DNA from: an uncultured Chloroflexota bacterium
GTDB lineage: Bacteria > Chloroflexota > Dehalococcoidia > UBA3495
DNA length: 10,894 nt
Reading direction: 5' to 3'
NCBI GenBank assembly: GCA_913052545.1
Contig: CAJXEF010000065.1
Location: 1-10,894, forward strand
Every line of letters begins with the position of its first letter. Within the stretch, counting starts at the first letter, position 1. Positions 5,541-10,894 of this stretch are shown piece by piece. A program made the position numbers and the translations under genes. Below the pieces are notes generated by a model that was not told the origin of the DNA, did not search any database, and was given only the letters and a program-made list of their open reading frames with translations.

Positions 5541-6788
5541 TTACCGAGACTTTAGCTTAACATCCGACTCTTTGGGAAGAAAGATTCCAGATAGGAGTAA
5601 CGTGGAAGATGCGATTGAGCATATTATGAATCCGAATATGAAGGAGCCGGACACATCTCGGATAATACCTACTAATACTGGAGATATGAACATAGACAAT
5701 CCTGAAAAAGTTATCAAAGATCCCCAGATCACTGAAACCTTTTCTGGCGCCATATTTGCTAATTCCATGGTTTGAGACAGAAGCGTAGGAACATAAAGCC
5801 AAGAACCAATTCCTACGAATATCAGAGCAGAGTAGATGAATATCGGGTTCTCAAAGAAGTAACAGCTTGGTCCGCCTAGTAGGATCATGATACCTGGTAG
5901 AATTAGGTATAGTCTTGGCCTACCCATCTTCAACGGGAGTAACCCGCCGAGTAAAACTGAGAATACCCCCACTAGTGGCAACAAACCAGTTACGAAGCCT
6001 GATTGCGCGGTATTCATACCTCGGGTTTCAGTAAAAAATGTTGGAAGCCACCCACTGAACGCGGTGTATTGGAATAATACACCCGCATCTGCGGCAAGCA
6101 ATAATATTATCGATCTGTTGGTTAGCGTGTCTTTGATTATTCGTAGAGGAGGCGAAGAGGACAAGCTCTCTGTATAAAACTTGGGTTTACCGAGAATAAT
6201 CCAAGGCACGCCCCCGATCAAACCAAGTAGTCCATAACTACTGATAGCGAGATCCCATCCAATTGCCTCGGTTAACGGAGCAGTGAAAGAAACTGAAGAT
6301 GCGATACCCAGGCTAAGTGTTGCTGTGTTCAGGGCGTTCATTATCATGAGCTCCCTGCCTTTAAACCATTGAATTAATATTGGCCCAGTAGTAGTTAAAA
6401 TAAGTCCTGTACCGACTCCGTAGAGCATGCGCAAACCTATCAGAGGGAGAAATTCAGGTAAGAGAACAGAAAAGGTTATAGTTCCCATCAGAAACCAACC
6501 CAAAGTAAACGAACGGAAAATTCCTAATTTGATGGCGAGCACTCCACCAATTAGTCCAAAGCAAGCGGCGATAAGTAGAGGTAGAGAGACGAGTAAACCT
6601 GCATTACTCCTGCTTAAATCAAGATCGTGAATGATTTCAGGGAGAATCGGTGATATAGAGAATACATTAATACCCACTGTGAAATGGGCACTGAGTATTA
6701 ATCCGGCTATGACAAATCTAAAATGAGTAACAGAATTAGGTTTAGAAGAGGTAGGTATTTGGTTCACTCGATCCTTATCATTGGTCAT
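5541..6788 (-). CDS. MFS transporter, 12 membrane segments, substrate unknown
   Basis: A 415-residue major facilitator superfamily permease of the inner membrane. A 20-25-residue polar N-terminus is followed by about twelve hydrophobic segments, with a longer polar loop (KPKFYTESLSSSPPLRIIKDTLTNRS) between the two six-helix halves. The first-loop motif A, usually GxLADRxGRR, is degenerate: GGVLAIKLGIFR (81-92), with the acidic residue replaced by Ile. The segment INVFSISPILPEIIHDLDLSRSNAG in helix 1 and its following loop resembles the cyanate/nitrate-type (CynX/NNP-like) and organic-anion MFS groups, but I cannot place it firmly. The ATG at 6788 lacks a ribosome site. A GTG at 6765-6767 (residue 8) has AAGGA with a 4-base spacer and is a credible alternative start. 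It is first in a probable operon with the VOC gene and divergent from the decarboxylase-like gene, so uptake or export of that enzyme's substrate is a reasonable inference. Confidence 0.87.
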   Translation of the reverse strand: MTNDKDRVNQIPTSSKPNSVTHFRFVIAGLILSAHFTVGINVFSISPILPEIIHDLDLSRSNAGLLVSLPLLIAACFGLIGGVLAIKLGIFRSFTLGWFLMGTITFSVLLPEFLPLIGLRMLYGVGTGLILTTTGPILIQWFKGRELMIMNALNTATLSLGIASSVSFTAPLTEAIGWDLAISSYGLLGLIGGVPWIILGKPKFYTESLSSSPPLRIIKDTLTNRSIILLLAADAGVLFQYTAFSGWLPTFFTETRGMNTAQSGFVTGLLPLVGVFSVLLGGLLPLKMGRPRLYLILPGIMILLGGPSCYFFENPIFIYSALIFVGIGSWLYVPTLLSQTMELANMAPEKVSVIWGSLITFSGLSMFISPVLVGIIRDVSGSFIFGFIICSIASSTLLLSGIFLPKESDVKLKSR

Positions 6789-7074
6789 GTTGAATTTAAT
6801 TGTTCACTTAATTTACTACTTTTACCTAACTGCTTAACCCAGAACACGTCAAGCTACGTTTTCAGACTTTATAATATGAAGAAGTTGATGCCAAAACCAG
6901 TCTAAACTTGCCAGATCCTGGTATCAATCTTATGTGTAGACCGAATCAGATAAAAATATGTTTGCATGCCTTCAATTTAATGCACCTTGACTAGATTAAA
7001 TTGCCGGAAGAAACTTTAACTAATTCTTTCGTGTCATGTTGTAATGGCACTACTTAGTTTTCGAGGATATTTTA
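6789..7074. promoter_or_regulatory. Divergent AT-rich intergenic region between MFS and decarboxylase-like genes
   Basis: 286 bases that must hold the start signals for both neighbours. A TATAAT (6870-6875) on the plus strand has no good -35 partner. On the minus strand TTGGCA (6894-6889) and TATAAA (6873-6868) are 15 bases apart, a short but usable spacing for the MFS gene. A small dyad CCAG-atc-CTGG lies at 6911-6921. No RNA gene or convincing small ORF is seen. No individual promoter is asserted. Confidence 0.4.
7031..7050 (+). promoter_or_regulatory. Inverted repeat upstream of the decarboxylase-like gene
   Basis: GTGTCAT (7031-7037) and ATGGCAC (7044-7050) pair over seven positions, with one T-G wobble and a 6-base loop, ending 12 bases before the GAGG ribosome site (7063-7066). 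It could be an operator or leader hairpin; it has no terminator T-run. Confidence 0.3.
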
Positions 7075-7998
7075 ATGAGCAAATTGCAATTAACCGTCTC
7101 TTTCGGAGATTACAGCCATACTCGGTCTTTAAAGAATGGTACTTTCGTTTCCCCGAGAATTGATTTTGAGCATATTGATGTCACCCCTGTTACTAGTATT
7201 TTTCGCAGAATGGTCCGTGAATATGAATTTGATCTGTCAGAAATGGCTTTGTCTACTTACCTGTGTGCGAGGTCTCATGGGAAAAAATTTAGTGGGATCC
7301 CGATTTTTTTGACTCGGAGTTTCTACCATGGTGGGATTTCATATAGTGTCAATTCTGGGATCGAATCAGTCAGTGATTTGAACGGTAAGAGAATTGGAGT
7401 AAGGGGGTATACGGTGACACCTGGTGTTTGGACACGGGGAATGCTACAAACTGTCTACGGGATCGATTTAACCTCTGTTACCTGGGTATTGTCGGGGGAT
7501 GAACATGTCGAAGAATATGAGCCGCCCTCAAATGTTGTATCTTCTGACAACAATAATCTAATCGAAATGTTGAGATCGAGGGAGATTGATGCAGCCATAG
7601 GAGTTGGACCAACGGATGATCCTAATATCAGACCGCTATTTACTAATCCGCATGAGTTGGATCGACGTTGGTTTGAAGATACTGGCATCTACCCGATTAG
7701 TCATATGGTAGTCATTCGAGACGAGCAACTCGATAGAAATCCGTGGATTGCCCAGGAACTATTTAACGTATTTCTTGAAGCAAAAAAGGAATGTATAGAA
7801 CGTTTAAAGATTGGAGAACACATTAATCCGGAGGATGAGTGGCTAATTAACCTATCAACCATAGTTGGCCCCGATCCGATACCTTATGGATTAGATAGTT
7901 CTTTTGGAACGCTAAATACTTTTATCGATTTTAATGTAGAACAAGGAGTTATTCCCGAGTCAGTCAATGTCGAGGATATCTTTATACCCGTCCATTAA
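7075..7998 (+). CDS. 4,5-dihydroxyphthalate decarboxylase-like, PBP2-fold protein
   Basis: A 307-residue protein with the type 2 periplasmic-binding-protein fold, but no signal peptide or lipobox, so it is cytoplasmic. It matches the family annotated as 4,5-dihydroxyphthalate decarboxylase (phthalate degradation, protocatechuate-forming). Blocks seen are LQLTVSFGDYSHTRSL (4-19), an FRRM..EFDLSEMALSTY segment (43-62), GIPIFLTRSFYH (74-85), the domain-crossing VSDLNGKRIGVRGYTVTPGVW (99-119), WTRGMLQTVYG (119-129) and the C-terminal PDPIPYGLDSSFGTLNTFIDFNVEQG (266-291). Family members are widespread in degraders of aromatic and other carboxylic acids and often have unknown substrates, so phthalate use is not claimed; no phthalate dioxygenase or dehydrogenase is in the window. 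The start is supported by GAGG eight bases before the ATG. It is divergent from the MFS-VOC unit and converges with the MFS_3 pair (33-base gap). It could instead be a cytoplasmic binding protein of the NMT1/THI5 type. Confidence 0.8.
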   Translation: MSKLQLTVSFGDYSHTRSLKNGTFVSPRIDFEHIDVTPVTSIFRRMVREYEFDLSEMALSTYLCARSHGKKFSGIPIFLTRSFYHGGISYSVNSGIESVSDLNGKRIGVRGYTVTPGVWTRGMLQTVYGIDLTSVTWVLSGDEHVEEYEPPSNVVSSDNNNLIEMLRSREIDAAIGVGPTDDPNIRPLFTNPHELDRRWFEDTGIYPISHMVVIRDEQLDRNPWIAQELFNVFLEAKKECIERLKIGEHINPEDEWLINLSTIVGPDPIPYGLDSSFGTLNTFIDFNVEQGVIPESVNVEDIFIPVH

Positions 7999-8031
7999 AT
8001 GGGCTAGATGCTAGGATAGGAAAACTGGTCG

Positions 8032-9369
8032 TTACTCAAGTTGCTTCACTAATCTGGCAAATAAGAGAAGAGAGATAGAGAAGCAGAGACTAATTGAAGA
8101 TATGATAGTCATGGTAGTGACCACATCAATCCATTGGACCATTGCGCTTGTAATTAGAACTGCGACGGGAGTGAACCCGTTATCGAACTGGTAAACGCTG
8201 GTAACCCGTCCTCTCAGCTCATCGGGGACTAAAGATTGGACCAATGTTGAATTACCAACGCGAAACTGAGTTTGGGCAAATCCCATTATCAGAAACATGG
8301 CCATAGTGAAAGGAACCCATAGGACCTGCGCCATCAATAGTATGCTAGTTGTTCCGACAATCAGAGATAATATTACGGTTCTCCCTGTGCCCAGTTGGAA
8401 GCCTACAGAAGCTATTACTATGGTTGAAACTACACCTCCGATGCCCATTACCGATAGCAGTAATCCACCCATTCCTTCGTTTCCACCTAGGGCATCAGTA
8501 ACGAATATGGGCATGATAAATACTAAGGGCTGGAAAACGAAATTGGGGATAATGGTCATAACAATTAAATGCAAGATAACCCTATTTTTCCAGATGTAAC
8601 CTAACCCTTCTTTCATGTTGTTCCAGATTGATTCTTCACGGGCTGTGGATTCAGTCTGGTAAGGAGTTTTCATTAGTAACATCATTACTATTACGCAGGC
8701 GTAAGATCCAGCTTCTATAAAGAAATTCCAGCTGAATCCACCTAATACCTCTATCAACACTCCACCCAATGCCGGCCCCAATAAGCGCGTGCCGGTTCGT
8801 GTAGTGGCATTTAATGCCATGGCGTTTCGCAGAACTGGCCTAGGTACAACATTAGGTATCAACGCTTGCCTTACCGGCCTCATCAACGTGTGAAGAATCC
8901 CTGTAATTATCACGTAGGCAAACAGGTGCCAGGTTTTTAATGTGCTGTCGCTGGTGTATCCACCACTGAAATCCGTTGAGGCCACTAGCACTGCGAATAC
9001 CAACGCAGATGCGACAAGACCAATTTGTGTGATAGCTATAAGATACCTGCGGTTTACCCGATCCGCTAAAACTCCGGCCCAGGGTCCTAATAGCAAAATA
9101 GGCAGGCTACGAATCCCAACGACGGTGCCGGTGAGTAAGGCATTGCCGCCAGTCATTCGCAGCATTAGCCATCCTACTGTTAGGATTTGAAGCCAATCTG
9201 CGGTATTAATTAAAAGATTACCTGCCCACAAAAACCGATAATTTGGGTATGTCAGAGATTCGAAAGTCCGACGCCAGCCCTTATGGGCAGTCTCGGTTAG
9301 CGTATTTGATACATTATTTGATCCGTCTTTATTCGGATCACCGGTAGATGAATTATTGGGAGTTATCAA
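8032..9369 (-). CDS. MFS_3-type exporter (second of a tandem pair)
   Basis: A 445-residue inner-membrane major facilitator of the MFS_3 / enterobactin-exporter-like group (TIGR00900-type), which exports drugs, siderophores or macrolides. A polar N-terminus of about 35 residues (rich in Asn, Ser, Thr) is followed by FESLTYPNYRFLWAGN, the usual opening of this group. Motif A is intact as GVLADRVNRR (99-108). Further group features are the LLGPALGGVLIEVLGG segment in the fifth helix region and the loop motif PDELRGRVTSVY near the tenth helix. About eleven to twelve hydrophobic segments are visible. It starts with TTG; AGGAA lies seven bases upstream and no ATG occurs before the first membrane helix. 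It lies 79 bases downstream of a related MFS_3 gene on the same strand, likely co-transcribed. The substrate is unknown; no siderophore or antibiotic biosynthesis genes are adjacent. Confidence 0.88.
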   Translation of the reverse strand: MITPNNSSTGDPNKDGSNNVSNTLTETAHKGWRRTFESLTYPNYRFLWAGNLLINTADWLQILTVGWLMLRMTGGNALLTGTVVGIRSLPILLLGPWAGVLADRVNRRYLIAITQIGLVASALVFAVLVASTDFSGGYTSDSTLKTWHLFAYVIITGILHTLMRPVRQALIPNVVPRPVLRNAMALNATTRTGTRLLGPALGGVLIEVLGGFSWNFFIEAGSYACVIVMMLLMKTPYQTESTAREESIWNNMKEGLGYIWKNRVILHLIVMTIIPNFVFQPLVFIMPIFVTDALGGNEGMGGLLLSVMGIGGVVSTIVIASVGFQLGTGRTVILSLIVGTTSILLMAQVLWVPFTMAMFLIMGFAQTQFRVGNSTLVQSLVPDELRGRVTSVYQFDNGFTPVAVLITSAMVQWIDVVTTMTIISSISLCFSISLLLFARLVKQLE

Positions 9370-9376
9370 TTGGGTT

Positions 9377-9381
9377 TTCCT
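9377..9381 (-). promoter_or_regulatory. Ribosome binding site deciding the TTG start of the downstream MFS_3 gene
   Basis: Minus-strand AGGAA with a 7-base spacer to TTG at 9369-9367. No in-frame ATG or GTG exists in the following ~30 codons, so TTG is the only sensible start. Confidence 0.55.
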
Positions 9382-9448
9382 AAATGTGAGGGCTCAGAGT
9401 GATCGCTAAGATTTAGAATCAAGTAAGTGAATAGAGAATCTATTTGTA

Positions 9449-10687
9449 TCATGGTTGTGGGGAGCCTCGTTGCTTGACCAAGGGCGTAATAATAGCGAGC
9501 ACGATTAACAATACTATACCTACCCCTGCATTCAACCCGATGGCTAATGTTATCCCGAAAGCACTTGCAATAGCTCCGATTTCGTAACCACCGATTAGAT
9601 GGCCTAAGCCGTTAACTAGGCCCTGAGCTCCTTGAGTTCTCCCTCTAAGTTCTTGATGAGATGCCAATAGTACGATAGTTGCTTGCATGGTACTGAAGCC
9701 AGCTTGCCCCCATCCACCGACTAATAAAAGGGCGAATGATACGATAAACCATGGAGACCATGCTACTAACGTTACCGCTATGCCAATAACTAAAGCACCG
9801 CCGATGAAGAGGATTCCATGTCGCTGGATATTTCTTTTCATCGCGATCATTGAAGCGCCTATTAAATTTCCTATTCCATCTGCTGAACCTAGTATTCCAC
9901 CTAACACGGTGCTCACAGACAGGACCTCACTCGCAATAACGGGTATGAAATACTGAATAGGGAACACTAAACCATTCATTACCAGGGAGACGGCTAAAAC
10001 GCCTAATACCATACGGTTCCGAATTGAATACTGTATGCCTTGTAGAAGGCTTCCCCATACTGGAAGATCCAGTCTTTCATTTCTTGTGCGGCTTGGCAAA
10101 CGGAGTTTAATCATCAAAATCAACGCGACTATATCTAATATAGCTATAACAGCATATGCTCCAATGAATCCGGTTACCGCTATTAATATCCCACCTAGCA
10201 AGGGACCTATAATTTTGCCGGCGTTGTTATTGATAGTCTCGAGTGACATAGCATTGGCTAGCCGTGCTTCTCCTGACAAATCCAGTATGGCAGTTCGCCG
10301 AGAAGGGTCATCCATTACCTTTGCTGTGCCTTGGAATAGGATTGTTCCAAATATAAACCAGTGCCCTATATGATCGGTTGCCAGTGCTACTAAAATCATC
10401 ACAGCCGATAGGAGGTACGCTGAATGAACTATGATTAATATCAAGCGTCGGTTTAAACGATCAGCAATGTGGCCTGCGTATAAGGATAATACGGGTCTAG
10501 GGCCATTAAGAAAAACAGAAATTAAGCCTACGTGAAAGGCGGATCCTGTTAGTTTAAGAATGAGATATCCTAAAACCAGAAGTTCCATACGTCGAGACAT
10601 CTCGTGGATTGATTTAGATATCCAAATAATTAGGAAATTCCGGTCACCCAAGAGGGCGAAAGCAGGCATTCGTTGATTTTTAGTCAA
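9449..10687 (-). CDS. MFS_3-type exporter (first of a tandem pair)
   Basis: A 412-residue inner-membrane major facilitator of the same MFS_3 / EntS-like group as its downstream neighbour. It opens with FALLGDRNFLIIWISKSI, has motif A as AGHIADRLNRR (71-81), the fifth-helix block KIIGPLLGGILIAVTGF and the loop motif ELRGRTQGAQGLVNGLGHLIGG. About twelve hydrophobic segments are visible and the C-terminus is short and basic (VKQRGSPQP). These blocks align in order with the neighbour's, pointing to an old duplication rather than a recent one, since most other positions differ. The TTG at 10687 has AAGGA nine bases upstream. The first ATG, at 10667-10669 (residue 7), has no ribosome site but is possible. 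Efflux of a small amphipathic compound is likely; the identity is unknown. Confidence 0.88.
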   Translation of the reverse strand: MTKNQRMPAFALLGDRNFLIIWISKSIHEMSRRMELLVLGYLILKLTGSAFHVGLISVFLNGPRPVLSLYAGHIADRLNRRLILIIVHSAYLLSAVMILVALATDHIGHWFIFGTILFQGTAKVMDDPSRRTAILDLSGEARLANAMSLETINNNAGKIIGPLLGGILIAVTGFIGAYAVIAILDIVALILMIKLRLPSRTRNERLDLPVWGSLLQGIQYSIRNRMVLGVLAVSLVMNGLVFPIQYFIPVIASEVLSVSTVLGGILGSADGIGNLIGASMIAMKRNIQRHGILFIGGALVIGIAVTLVAWSPWFIVSFALLLVGGWGQAGFSTMQATIVLLASHQELRGRTQGAQGLVNGLGHLIGGYEIGAIASAFGITLAIGLNAGVGIVLLIVLAIITPLVKQRGSPQP

Positions 10688-10691
10688 ATAT

Positions 10692-10704
10692 GTTAATCCT
10701 TAAC
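10692..10704 (-). promoter_or_regulatory. Dyad containing the ribosome binding site of the upstream MFS_3 gene
   Basis: On the minus strand the sequence GTTAAGGATTAAC has arms GTTAA and TTAAC around a 3-base centre, and contains AAGGA (10697-10701), 9 bases before the TTG. The site supports the TTG start. The symmetry may allow protein binding or be chance in AT-rich DNA. Confidence 0.4.
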
Positions 10705-10773
10705 CACAGGCAACCTTTTTGGGTTCTTCTATAAAAACTTTAGCATTCACTACCATGATGGAACTGTTTAATC

Positions 10774-10893
10774 CTACCTCAAAATATTGGACATGGCAGA
10801 TTTAAGAATCCAATCGATGTCGCTAAATATTTGTGGAACTGGTCCAGAAAGTTTCGGAAAATGGTAAGGCGGTGCATATTCGCAGTTCAAAAT
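10774..10893 (-). CDS. Possible C-terminus of an unidentified protein (partial at right edge)
   Basis: A minus-strand frame is open from the right edge for 39 codons and ends with TAG at 10776-10774. The residues include CEYAPPYHFPKLSGP and FSDIDWILKSAMSNILR, a mix of Pro/aromatic turns and an amphipathic ending that looks protein-like. The other minus frames stop sooner (one at once, one after 23 codons). If real, it would leave an 86-base gap before the MFS_3 pair, matching other gaps within same-strand units here (68-86 bases), so it would be the upstream gene of that group. I do not recognise the family; 39 codons could also be open by chance. Confidence 0.35.
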   Translation of the reverse strand: MLNCEYAPPYHFPKLSGPVPQIFSDIDWILKSAMSNILR

Positions 10894-10894
10894 T

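Noticed and set aside
7992..8002. CCATTAAATGG palindrome over the stop of the decarboxylase-like gene
   Set aside because: Stem too short with a 3-base loop and no T-run; likely chance.
10793..10867. 24-codon plus-strand ORF near the right edge
   Set aside because: No ribosome site, very short, and it overlaps the more protein-like minus-strand frame.
1..10894. CRISPR arrays, transposases, phage genes, toxin-antitoxin pairs, defence genes
   Set aside because: No spaced direct repeats, transposase or integrase motifs, or recognisable defence domains on either strand.

Overview
The window reads as chromosomal DNA from a bacterium with modest G+C (low-to-mid forties by eye), short intergenic gaps and frequent GTG/TTG starts. 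It is a catabolic or accessory stretch beside one housekeeping-type gene. An FMN-dependent 2-hydroxy-acid oxidase, a MetE-type methyltransferase, a dihydroxyphthalate-decarboxylase-like protein, an ECHDC3-type crotonase and three MFS transporters together resemble uncultivated marine bacteria such as the SAR202 Chloroflexota. That placement is an inference from gene content only. No rRNA, tRNA, CRISPR array, insertion sequence, phage gene or integration site was seen.

Layout. 3-611 (+): C-terminal part of a DEAD-box RNA helicase, cut by the left edge. 778-1857 (+): FMN 2-hydroxy-acid oxidase/dehydrogenase. 1894-3911 (-): a two-gene unit, with a trans-aconitate methyltransferase homologue (tam) first and a catalytic-domain-only MetE-like zinc methyltransferase second. 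3912-4208: AT-rich divergent intergenic region with the best promoter in the window, a 10-bp palindrome between its -35 and -10 boxes, and a hairpin just before the next ribosome binding site. 4209-4982 (+): ECHDC3-like crotonase lacking both catalytic glutamates. 5071-6788 (-): an MFS transporter followed by a small VOC-fold protein. 6789-7074: second divergent region. 7075-7998 (+): a cytoplasmic PBP2-fold protein of the 4,5-dihydroxyphthalate decarboxylase family. 8032-10687 (-): two tandem MFS_3-type exporters related to each other. 10774-10893 (-): possible C-terminus of another gene running off the right edge.

How the genes may work together. Nothing here forms a complete known pathway. 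The divergent pair MFS+VOC / decarboxylase-like (5071-7998) could be an uptake-and-transformation module for an organic acid. The oxidase, the crotonase and the two methyltransferases fit a broad capacity to oxidise, decarboxylate or methylate small carboxylic acids. The tandem MFS_3 genes look like drug or siderophore-type exporters. I see no clear new defence or mobile system. The points most worth following are the glutamate-less crotonase with its palindrome-bearing promoter, the tam/core-MetE pair, and the decarboxylase-like/VOC/MFS module.
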